This document shows positions 55,425 to 64,000 of a DNA stretch of 64,000 nucleotides, piece after piece. The notes below the pieces were generated by a model. It ran no database searches and was not told the DNA's origin. It saw only the letters and a list, made by a program, of their open reading frames with translations. The translations under genes and the position numbers were made by a program. Each line of letters starts with the position of its first letter. Position 1 is the stretch's first letter. The DNA comes from Mesostigma viride. Lineage: Eukaryota > Streptophyta > Mesostigmatophyceae > Mesostigmatales > Mesostigmataceae. The stretch covers positions 2,303,888-2,367,887 of the forward strand of contig RPFO01000253.1 in NCBI GenBank assembly GCA_009746045.1. The letters run 5' to 3'.

Positions 55425-58085
55425 AAATTAAATTAAATTACAACATGCCTCCGTGGGGAGGTCATGTAGCACATATTCCATGATGGGTGGGGTGGAGGAA
55501 GCCGCGGGATCGAACTATCCTAACTCTAAGCTATCTAGAAAATCCTAACTACACTACTCATCAAAACGCCTCCGCCGCTTGGCGGGGGGGAGGTGGCTTG
55601 CCCACAGGGTCGGGCGTGTGCGCCTTGACAATCTTCTTCCACCGCGGCTTGTCCTGCATGGCAGTCCAAAGACGGGAGAGAGAGTGGATGCGGTGATCAA
55701 ACTGGGCTGGGACCACTAGGTCATTCAGCAACATCTGGGTGTAGTTCATGACATGTTTCCCTATACCTTCTTAGGAATGTCCTTAGGGCCAGGCCAGGTC
55801 AGAATGTGCCGCCCTGGCTGGCCAAGCCGCTGGGGGCCGGCCAGGCCAAGGGCGGTGTCGACCTGGCTGGTGCGAGCAAGGTGTCCTACAAATGCTATCC
55901 TACGGTGCATGCCTAATCTCGTCCGAAATACGAGGCATGCCATGGTACAAAGATTCTGATGACGGACGCTCGGAAAAACCTACGTTAAGGACCTGTCGGA
56001 GCATCTTGTAAACCGTGCCGTCTAGCCTAGCTGCCAGTTTGGGTGGGATGGTCCACGCCTCGGCGCCATACGTGAGCACCGTGAGGACGAGGACCTTGAA
56101 GAGCATGCGCTTGCAGTGGTCGTCCAGGCCCTTCGAGCGCCAGTAGGGTTTGAGCGAACGGAGCTTGGCCCAGGCAAGGCCGATGCATGCGGGTGTCCAC
56201 ATCGTCGGCAGTGTCAGTCAGGAAGCCAACTCCCCAACAGCCTTGAAGCGGTCGCGGAACGGGACCTCCGTCCCGTCGAGCAGGCGCGGCAGCGGTGGTG
56301 TACTGGAGGCCCCAATCACCATCGCCTCAGTTTTGACACTAATCTCCAACCCCACCGCCCGCGCCTCCAGGCCCAGACAGTCCAGCCAGGTCTGAATGTG
56401 CTCGGGGCTCTCGATGAGGGTGGTGTCATCCGCATAAATCAGGTCGGCAAGGCGGTAACCAGGTTCTAACCCCGCTGTGCTCTTTCACGTTAAGGATGTC
56501 CAAGCCTGGCTCAAACCCCTTAAGAGCAGTGCAGCGCGCACGTGCCCGGCGCATGACGTGATCCACGACAATAATGAACAGGTATGGGGACAGGACACAA
56601 CCTTGCCACACCCCGTGGTGAAGGGGGAATGGTGGGGTGGTGCCTTCCGCAGTCCGCACTACTGCCTGTGAGCCCTCACACAGTCGGCGAATGGCAGCAA
56701 TAAACGCAGGTGGTACCCGATCCAGAGCTAGGATGGCCCAAAGAGCCTCCCAGAGAACCGTGTCAAAGGCCTTGTGATATATAGTCGACAAAATGAAGAC
56801 CAGCGGCAAACTGTCAGGGGGAAGTCGACGCACCTCCTCCATCAACCGGCGCGCGACAAACACAGCCATGACAGTGTTACGACCACGACGGAAACCCATC
56901 TGAGACTCACCCAGGTGTGGGTCCAGCGCGGCGCGGAGCCTGTGCAGCATCATGCGCATGATGACCTTCAGCGCGGCGCTCTGGAGGCAGATACCCCGGT
57001 AGTTGCCGGGGTCAGCAGCAGAGCCATTCTTGTACAGCATGACGCGGATGGCCGTCTGCCACTCAGCAGGCGGAGGCTCGTCAGAGAGCAGGACACGGTT
57101 GCAGAACGCCAGCAGAAGATCCCTAACCGCCGGATCAGGGGTCTTCAGCAGCTCAGCAGAAAGGTGGTCGGCACCGACCGCCGCATCGTACCGCAGGCGA
57201 GCAAGGGCGCCGTCCAATTCCTTCAAAGTGAAGGGGGGGACGACGTCGTCAGTGGCAAGGCAGCCCTCCTGCAAGGCGGGGACTTGGTAGTCCGCGGCCG
57301 AGGAGGGGGGCGCTGGCGGCGGCGGGGGTCCGGCAACCCCGAGGCGGGCGGCCGTCTCGGGGTGGAGCGGCGGGGGGGGGGCGCGAGCCCCACCGGTCAA
57401 GGAAATATTGTGGGCCAACCAGCGGTCAAGGCTGACCGGCGCCGTGCCGTCCCCCGTGTGCTCCACCGGGGTGCGCTGCCGCCGGCCGCCGAGCCGGTCG
57501 AGGTGGTACCACATGTCCTTGCCCTGGTTGCGAGCCTGGCAGGCCTTGGCATCCGCGATGCACTGGGCCGCCTCCGCGTCCTGAGCTTGCTCGTAGGCCT
57601 CCACAAGGGCGGCCTTGAGCAATGGTTTCTGCAGCGGGTCCCGGTTACGCTTGAGGCGGTGCCGGGCGGCCAGGACCTTGGGGTCCTGGCGGTAGAGCGG
57701 GCCGGGGCGGCGGCGGGGCATGACCGGCAGGTGCCGCCGTGCCGGGCCGCCAGCAACGGGGCACGGGCCGCCGGCAAAGCCCGCAAAAATGGCGGCATTG
57801 GGAGCACCCTTGTCCAGCTCGTCAAAGTGACGTCCGCCCGGGCGTCCAGGGCCGACAGGTACTCCAGTCGGCACCGGTTCCGCGCGTGCTCGGCGTCCGT
57901 CCAGTGGCCTCGGACCGGGCGTAGAGCAGACCAGTCAGGGCGGACCACTGGGGCGCGGCGCGCGGGGACGTGGAACCGGAGCCGAAGGGTCGCGCGCACC
58001 AACCGGTGGTCAGAGCACACCGTGGGCGTGTCAAACACTCGGGCGTCCAGAACCAAGGTGCACTGACCTGGGCTGCCGTACCACC
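55425..58085 (-). mobile_element. LINE ORF2 copy (endonuclease end, RT, C-terminus), decayed
   Basis: Minus strand from 58085: the last part of an AP endonuclease (FDTPTVCSDHRLVRATLRLR with the SDH motif); a linker; RT with MLYKNGSAADPGNYRGICLQ, QMGFRRGRNT, a damaged motif A (LSTIYHKAFDTV), GVWQGCVLSPYLF and, after a frameshift near 56450, YADDTTLIESPE; then LTYGAEAWTIPPKLAARLDG. Main open frame 57874-56426. It ends left in TTAAA repeats (55420-55440). Most of the endonuclease is missing. Confidence 0.87.
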
Positions 58086-58088
58086 ACC

Positions 58089-58562
58089 GGAACATAACTC
58101 CGTTGGAAGTATCTGTAGCACATAGCCCTTGAGAAGCGGGGCATATGGCCTATAATACATTCTAAGCTACTTCCTGCAAGGGTGGGAATGTAAACAACAC
58201 TTGCTCTACATAGGTGCCCTAGGGCACCTGCACCACCCAGAGTCTCGGGCAACTCCCAGCTAAGGGGAGCCCGTCTATGTAGGTGGGGAAGATCATCATC
58301 AAAGAGACAACCAGCGCAGGCCAGAAATCGGGAGAATCATAGCTATACAAAAGCGAGAGCGTGGCATCTCAGCAGAGAGCAGCCCTCTGCATGGGCACAG
58401 CTTAACCACATAAAGCTAGGCATCATCTGGGGTGTGGCACATCATAGGCACGCATGTACATTGCTAAATAATGCACGTGAGTCAGCTGGTATAGTGCCCG
58501 TAGGAGGCGTACATGTACATGGCCACGATCTATCTATTCTACACTACTACTGCTGTATTCCC
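58089..58562 (-). other. Segment between LINE ORF1 and ORF2 copies
   Basis: Contains CTCCGTTGG...GTAGCACATA near 58098-58120, similar to 55397-55420 and 55447-55475, and AGACAACCAGCGCAGGCCAG at 58304, repeated at 63677. It looks like a LINE 3' untranslated end, which would make ORF1 and ORF2 copies separate insertions. Confidence 0.5.
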
Positions 58563-59950
58563 CTAAGCTGGGGCGTCTGGAGTCGTTGGGGCCGCGGGGG
58601 TCGCCTGCCAGGGCTTGTGGCCGACGTAGATGGCCGCCCCCTTCCAGTACACCGGCTGCCCCGCCTTGGTCTGCCGGAGCTGGAGGTAGATCGGCCATAG
58701 CTCCCGTCGCCGTTGTTGCTGCGCCAGCCGGGTCAAGTCGTCGTCAAAGTGAGTCTTCTCGAGCCGCTTGCGGCGTCTGAGGAAAGAAATCTTGTCCGCC
58801 GGGTTCTGAAAGGTGAGAAGGAGCGGGGGCGCCCCGGCGGGGAAGGCAGTGGGCGACCAGCTCGATCGCACCATTCAGGCCCATGCGACCAATGATTTCT
58901 CTCTCAAACGCACGCGTAAGCTAGTTCTCGGAATTCTCACCTTCCTCCATGTCGAAGTTCCTGACAATGACGTTTAGGCTGCGCTTGGCAAGCTCGGCCT
59001 CCTCGCGGAGGTCAAGCGTCTGCCGCTGGAGCTGGGCTGCGACGGCGGAGGTGGTGGAGGTGGTATGCTGCTTAATAAGCATGTCCGCCCAGGTCGTGAT
59101 GGGAGGAGCATCGCCGGCCACTAGGCCAGCAGGGGCTGGCTTGGCGGCAATGTCCGGCTTCACCGCCTGGCCAGTGGGCGGTGAGGCCTGCCGGGTGTTC
59201 TGCAGAACCTCGATAGCGATGGCATTGTCCTTAAGAAGACGCTGGTCGATGTCGCGGAGCTGGGCGGTGATGGAGTCGGTGGAGGCGGAGGGGGGGGGGG
59301 GTGGAGGCGAGGAGGGCGGCGGTGGCGGTGGGCATGGTGGGGAGCTAGCTCAGCAGCCAGCGTGCGACCCACAGCTGCCACATCTGCAGCAATGGGCGTC
59401 ACGTGCTGTGAGAGGGCGGCGTGGAGGTGGTGGACGAAGGTGGATTCGGTAATGGGGGCGGGGTGCAGCTAGAAGGTCCTCGGCCGAGCGCTTAGTGAGG
59501 GTAAAGAGAGCTGCGAGCTGAAGGCGCCCGGGGCGAGACCAGCCGACCAGGTTGGTCGAAGAGTCTGATACGCGGGGGGAAAACCTGCCGTCAGCTCCGT
59601 TGCGGAAAAACTGGGTGTTGAAATTGAGTTACTGGCACAGGGCCAGCAGTGAGGCGTGTGACCCGTAAAACACGAGCTCCAGTATCTTGATGGGTGGCAT
59701 GTCGAAAAAGGCAGGCCTGTTGACGTCGAAGACCTGTGGTAAAGAGCCTATCAACGTCAAAATCACGCTTAGACCAGCCAGAATCTCCTGGGCCGGTCTG
59801 CGCTTTGGGTCAGGCGATGCAGAGGGCGAGGAAAGCCCGGTAGGGTTCTGGGCGACCACCAGTGCGCGACTAGTGTCACCACTGCCTTCCGGCCCTGATG
59901 GCGAAGCTGCAGCCGGAGCTGCATGCAGACGTATTTTCATTGCCGAGCGC
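58563..59950 (-). pseudogene. LINE ORF1-like protein, frameshifted
   Basis: Minus strand pieces: a Pro/Ser-rich N-terminal part (59940-59629), a low-complexity Pro/His stretch, then a coiled coil (LQRQTLDLREEAELAKR) leading into an RRM start (SLNVIVRNFDMEEGE), then after a frame change NPADKISFLRRRKRLEKT and LTRLAQQQRRRELWPIYLQL. The order coiled coil, RRM, C-terminal domain is that of L1-type ORF1 nucleic-acid chaperones. It lies upstream of and in line with the ORF2 copy, but the intervening 480 bp cannot hold a full endonuclease. Confidence 0.6.
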
Positions 59951-60149
59951 AGCCGCCAGGCTGCGTTGCGTCAAGGGGCGTTTGCTCGTCATATATTGCA
60001 TAATAGCTTGGGAAAATTATATCAGCATGTGCGTCGTAGAAAGACGCGGCGATTGTGATATTCACTGCTAAAGTCGGTGCTCAAAACGTGAAAGTTATGA
60101 GCTCCGCCGTCAGCCATGGCTACCTCGTGGCTCGTGGCTCGTGGCTCGT

Positions 60150-60255
60150 CGTTCCATCCCATGTTCTTAATTAATTGATTAATCCCATGTTCCCCTCCCA
60201 CTGAGGATTTATGCTCACGTGACGCAGTCACGTGTCTATTAATTAATTAATGAAG
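60150..60255 (+). repeat. LINE 3'-tail module: CACGTG dyad plus TTAA repeats
   Basis: Contains TCCCACTGAGGATTTATGCT followed by CACGTGACGCAGTCACGTG and (TTAA)n, the same module as at 31845-31899, bounded left by another TTAATTAATTGATTAA. Confidence 0.8.
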
Positions 60256-60552
60256 ATCACAACTGAAGTTCCAACGGCAATGGCGACCCAAACGTCCTAG
60301 TAACTATCACCGTACGTGCATGCATGCACGTTGTGCTGTGTGCATGTTCCAACGTTAGCCCTCGAAATGGCCCAATCAAGTCACAGGATCTCAAGATAAG
60401 ATTCCTTCACCATTCTAACTTATAACACACTTGGCAATGCAAGACAGCACATAGGGGCCAGTCTGGCAGAATCTATGTGAAGGACCATTTAGGACTGGCA
60501 GGACAGGACCGATCAGCTAACCCCATGTGGATTAGGCCGGCCACGACCAATA

Positions 60553-60861
60553 GTTAATCAATATCAATAACTAATTGATTACAATTAATATACACGTGAT
60601 TGCGTCACGTGAGCATATAATTCCTCAGTGGGAGGGGAACATGGGATGGAATGGGTGATGCTAGCTATCTAGTTCCTAGTTACAGGGTTGGGCCGGGGCA
60701 CCACGGCCCGAATCGCTATAAATGCCATACGCGGTGGCACGCGGAGCCCCCACATGGACTTGGGGGTGGTCTTCTTCATCACTACTTGCCATCTATCCTT
60801 GAGAACCATCAAGGTGTTGGGTAGCTTACTCCCCAGCTGCGAGGCCGACGTGGACCACCGT
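60553..60861 (-). mobile_element. LINE 3'-end copy, minus strand
   Basis: Minus-strand copy of the 3' end seen at 55150-55320 and 31723-31899: it includes GGACTTGGGGGTGG complement of the coding end, GCTCCGCGTG complement, CATTCCATCCC complement and the CACGTGAC dyad at 60593-60615. It abuts the 905-bp repeat at 60862. Confidence 0.8.
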
Positions 60862-61766
60862 TGTCACGTCCGTGATCATTTACGTCCGTACACTCAAGAA
60901 GTTACGCGGTTGCCGTAATCGGAATCGTTACCAACGTTTGGTTGGTTCCGATTCAGTAGGCCGCAGGCTTTGTTCCTTGGGCCGGTGTGGAGCGCCGCGC
61001 CGGAAAGGCCTGAATTTCTAGAGTGTCAGTCTTAGGTGACCTGACTTAGGTTCAGGCACAAGACTTTGGGGCGCAAAGCCTTGGTGGCTTGCGCAATATT
61101 CCGGTGCGTGACATTTGGCAGTTACGAATCTTTTGTATTGTCCAGACGGAATGATGTTCAGTCCATCGGACAAAGCTAGATACGCAGATCGTAGTGTGCG
61201 GTGTGCTGGCTCGCACGTGGCTGTCGAACAGACTTGCTCTGCATTTTGCTGGCAGTCTAACTGCACGTCAGGCGGCTTGCTGGCAAATGCGACAGCGCAT
61301 GGATGCCGGGATTTTTGGAGGTATTTAGGAGCACAGCAGCGGCCATGGTGGTCGTTGTTCGCTCGTTACTCTCCCTCACAACTTGGTGTTGTCGTCAAGG
61401 GGTTTAATAGTGGAACAATCCGGAGCAGCCCCCGAGAGTGGTTGCAATGAGTAATTGTCATGAGATTGGTTGACGGAAGTGATAACTGTTTGGTTTCGTC
61501 AAGATGATGTGTGTATTGTGGGCGAGACTCGGGAAGGAACCCGGTCGTCGTTGGCCAGTGAGCCATAGCTGGGGTAAGCGGGATAGGTAGACAGGATAGG
61601 GGGCGCTAAAGGACACTGCCAGCCGTAAGCCAAGCGGAGCAGTGTGGCGTCACCCGAGGCCTGCTAGGTTATCAAGAACCGCTTAGCCTTATTTGGACAG
61701 TGACGCACAAGTACGACATTATACGACTAGACAACACTTGTATTCTTGTCGATGTCTTTTGAAATT
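60862..61766 (+). repeat. 905-bp direct repeat A, copy 1
   Basis: Same length as 62300-63204 with only a handful of differences. It starts TGTCACGTCCGTGATC and ends TCTTTTGAAATT. It contains an ATG-initiated 111-codon frame (61115-61450, Cys- and Trp-rich, no known family), identical in both copies. No gag or pol and no target duplication, so an LTR interpretation is weak. Confidence 0.85.
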
Positions 61767-62206
61767 AAATGTGAATGGTTTGGTTGCTTTCCAAATATAT
61801 AAAGCATCATGGTTTTATTCTACACCTGGCTGGCTACGGAATTGCCTGTCATGAGGTCGGCGGCCAAGTATGTCCGTGACCTGCATCACACTGGATTTTA
61901 ACGAGCGAACAACCCTTGGCGGGTTCAGTTCGGACAGCCTGAGCCGGAGATATACCCAAGCTGCTTGCAGAATCAAGCACTTGGAAGAGGATTAAGCTTA
62001 TCCTTTAAAAAGCTATGAAGCGGATTAGGCTTATCCTTGAAAAAGCCATGAAGAGGATTATGCTTATCCTTGAAAAAGCACTGAAGAGGTTATTGCTTAG
62101 CCTATTTGAAAAGCATGTGTGGTCCTGTCGTGGGAATTTTTTTTCCCTATGTGATCCTCTTTTTGACTTTTTGGCTCTTCATTTTTTCGAGCTAAAAAGT
62201 GGGGGG
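61767..62206 (+). other. Segment X, present only between the 905-bp copies
   Basis: 440 bp. At 61985-62100 a unit of about 34 bp (GAAGCGGATTAGGCTTATCC TTGAAAAAGC) occurs about four times in tandem. Absent after copy 2. Confidence 0.75.
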
Positions 62207-62297
62207 GAATATAGTGGATCACACACAAGAGTACTCTATTGCTATGGATATGCCTTCCAAGTGATAGGCTAGGATATAATGGCACGCAAACGCGACA
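62207..62297 (+). repeat. 91-bp repeat Y, copy 1
   Basis: GAATATAGTGGATCACACAC ... CGCAAACGCGACA. The same 91 bp follows copy 2 of repeat A directly at 63205-63295. Confidence 0.88.
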
Positions 62298-62299
62298 GC

Positions 62300-63204
62300 T
62301 GTCACGTCCGTGATCATTTACGTCCGTGCACTCAAGAAGTTACGCGGTTGCCGTAATCGGAATCGTTACCGACGTTTGGTTGGTTCCGATTCAGTAGGCC
62401 GCAGGCTTTGTTCCTTGGGCCGGTGTGGAGCGCCGCGCCGGAAAGGCCTGAATTTCTAGAGTGACAGTCTTAGGTGACCTGACTTAGGTTCAGGCACAAG
62501 ACTTTGGGGCGCAAAGCCTTGGTGGCTTGCGCAATATTCCGGTGCGTGACATTTGGCAGTTACGAATCTTTTGTATTGTCCAGACGGAATGATGTTCAGT
62601 CCATCGGACAAAGCTAGATACGCAGATCGTAGTGTGCGGTGTGCTGGCTCGCACGTGGCTGTCGAACAGACTTGCTCTGCATTTTGCTGGCAGTCTAACT
62701 GCACGTCAGGCGGCTTGCTGGCAAATGCGACAGCGCATGGATGCCGGGATTTTTGGAGGTATTTAGGAGCACAGCAGCGGCCATGGTGGTCGTTGTTCGC
62801 TCGTTACTCTCCCTCACAACTTGGTGTTGTCGTCAAGGGGTTTAATAGTGGAACAATCCGGAGCAGCCCCCGAGAGTGGTTGCAATGAGTAATTGTCATG
62901 AGATTGGTTGACGGAAGTGATAACTGTTTGGTTTCGTCAAGATGATGTTTGTATTGTGGGCGAGACTCGGGAAGGAACCCGGTCGTCGTTGGCCAGTGAG
63001 CCATAGCTGGGGTAAGCGGGATAGGTAGACAGGATAGGGGGCGCTAAAGGACACTGCCAGCCGTAAGCCAAGCGGAGCAGTGTGGCGTCACCCGAGGCCT
63101 GCTAGGTTATCAAGAACCGCTTAGCCTTATTTGGACAGTGACGCACAAGTACGACATTATACGACTAGACAACACTTGTATTCTTGTCGATGTCTTTTGA
63201 AATT
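62300..63204 (+). repeat. 905-bp direct repeat A, copy 2
   Basis: Near-identical to 60862-61766, including the 111-codon frame at 62553-62888. Confidence 0.85.
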
Positions 63205-63295
63205 GAATATAGTGGATCACACACATGAGTACTCTATTGCTATGGATATGCATTCCAAGTGATAGGCTAGGATATAATGGCACGCAAACGCGACA
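63205..63295 (+). repeat. 91-bp repeat Y, copy 2
   Basis: Matches 62207-62297 at all but two or so positions. It directly follows repeat A, with segment X missing. Confidence 0.88.
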
Positions 63296-63367
63296 CCGTA
63301 TCTCCCTCGCCTGGCACGCTCTACGCCAATACAGGGCCCTGTGGCGCAAGCCCTTGGGCAAGCTAGA

Positions 63368-63600
63368 GAATTAATTAATTATAATAAATTAATTAAACTC
63401 GTGCACCCGTTGGGGAGTACGTCACGGAGCACCGAAGTCACGGAGCACCTGTGTGTGCACAAGAGGATGAAAGGGCAGATGACCCCCTTTAATTCCCCTT
63501 CATGCCAAAGGCATGCCACAGCTGCAATCGGACAGGGTAAACGATCCGGCAAGATCTGTGGGTGCAATAAGACCCATGAGAGCATATCATAATTACAAGG
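63368..63600 (-). repeat. LINE/SINE 3'-end copy with TTAA tail
   Basis: Similar to 21204-21406: TTAATTAAACTCGTGCACCC, GTTGGGGAG, CATGCCAAAGGCATGCCACA, AATCGGACA, GACCCATG. Oriented with its TTAA tail on the left, so minus strand. Confidence 0.78.
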
Positions 63601-64000
63601 AGCGTGGGCAAGTAATCTGAGCATAGCCAGGACGTTAACCATGGCTGTACAAGGACTAAGCTAAGGCTATCAAGGAGACAACCAGCGCAGGCCAGAAATC
63701 GGGAGAATCCGGACCATGGTAGCTCGAGCCTGCCGTTATCTTGTCCGCGTGTTCGAGTCGTTCAGGATGATGAAGATGAATGGTGATGGAAATGTGTATC
63801 CTTGTGCATTGAAATTATGGCTGGCTTACGTGTAGAGCGACTAGATGAACTAGACGGTGGGGCCGGAAACAGCATGCTTGATCAGGGCGTGTGTTTCGAG
63901 CCCAGTGACTGGCCGGGAGTGTCTAGTGGTGAGCACCCTTGCTGCGATCGCTCTCCCCGCCCGACATGAGGCTACATATGGCTGGTTGTGTACTATGTGT
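63601..64000. other. Right edge, no gene recognised
   Basis: Carries the 35-bp block GAGACAACCAGCGCAGGCC... also found at 58302. Nothing else recognised. Confidence 0.5.

Noticed and set aside
55396-58112. 24-bp target duplication around the minus LINE ORF2 copy
   Set aside because: The similar flanks (CTCCGTTGG...AGTAT) also resemble LINE 3'-end words inside the element, so they may be family sequence instead of a duplication.
60862-63204. LTR retrotransposon made of the two 905-bp copies
   Set aside because: No 5-bp target duplication, no TG/CA ends at the right border, no PBS or polypurine tract, and repeat Y follows both copies; tandem duplication fits better.

Overview
This is a eukaryotic nuclear genome window. 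It has GT-AG introns, long introns packed with transposable elements, LTR and non-LTR retrotransposons, a minisatellite and very long microsatellites. Nothing prokaryotic is visible. The retroelement mix and the intron-rich receptor-type phosphodiesterase suggest a green-lineage microalga (prasinophyte or chlorophyte type), but that placement is inference.

Host genes. The window is organised by two paralogous genes arranged head to head. The plus gene can be followed through nine exons (36062-36409, 40292-40411, 43559-43801, 45281-45955, 46644-47035, 47667-47835, 49501-50453, 51950-52226, 53376-53513). Every splice phase joins cleanly to give about 1104 residues: cytoplasmic N-terminus, TM1, extracellular Cache-like sensor, TM2, coiled coil, and a complete class I cyclic-nucleotide phosphodiesterase (PDE) domain. 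The minus gene shows the same first three exons (33159-33503, 17860-17979, 126-368), then leaves the window on the left. Exons 2 and 3 have exactly the same length in both genes (120 and 243 bp). About 2.56 kb separates the two start codons and must hold both promoters. The likely role is a membrane sensor that couples an external ligand to cAMP or cGMP breakdown.

Layout. 1-17859: second intron of the minus gene, holding a (GA)n tract, a Copia-like retrotransposon (1674-9499), a decayed R2-like LINE copy (9873-12185) and two nested non-autonomous LTR elements (12574-17473). 17980-33158: first intron of the minus gene, with a solo LTR, several dispersed repeats, a large fold-back, a nearly full-length R2-like LINE (27809-31447) and a 177-bp LINE tail. 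33504-36061: shared intergenic region. 36062-53513: plus gene; its introns carry a 38-bp minisatellite broken by an 817-bp terminal-inverted-repeat element, and polypyrimidine microsatellites. 53514-64000: region dominated by AP-endonuclease LINE pieces (an ORF1 fragment, an ORF2 fragment and 3' tails) and a 905-bp direct repeat.

Most notable points: the paired receptor PDE genes; a Copia-like pol whose integrase lies upstream of the retropepsin-like domain; LTRs ending AGTT...AACT instead of TG...CA; copies of exon edges lying 93-95 bp outside several PDE exons; and two repeat copies that each carry an insertion the other lacks, giving exact empty sites.
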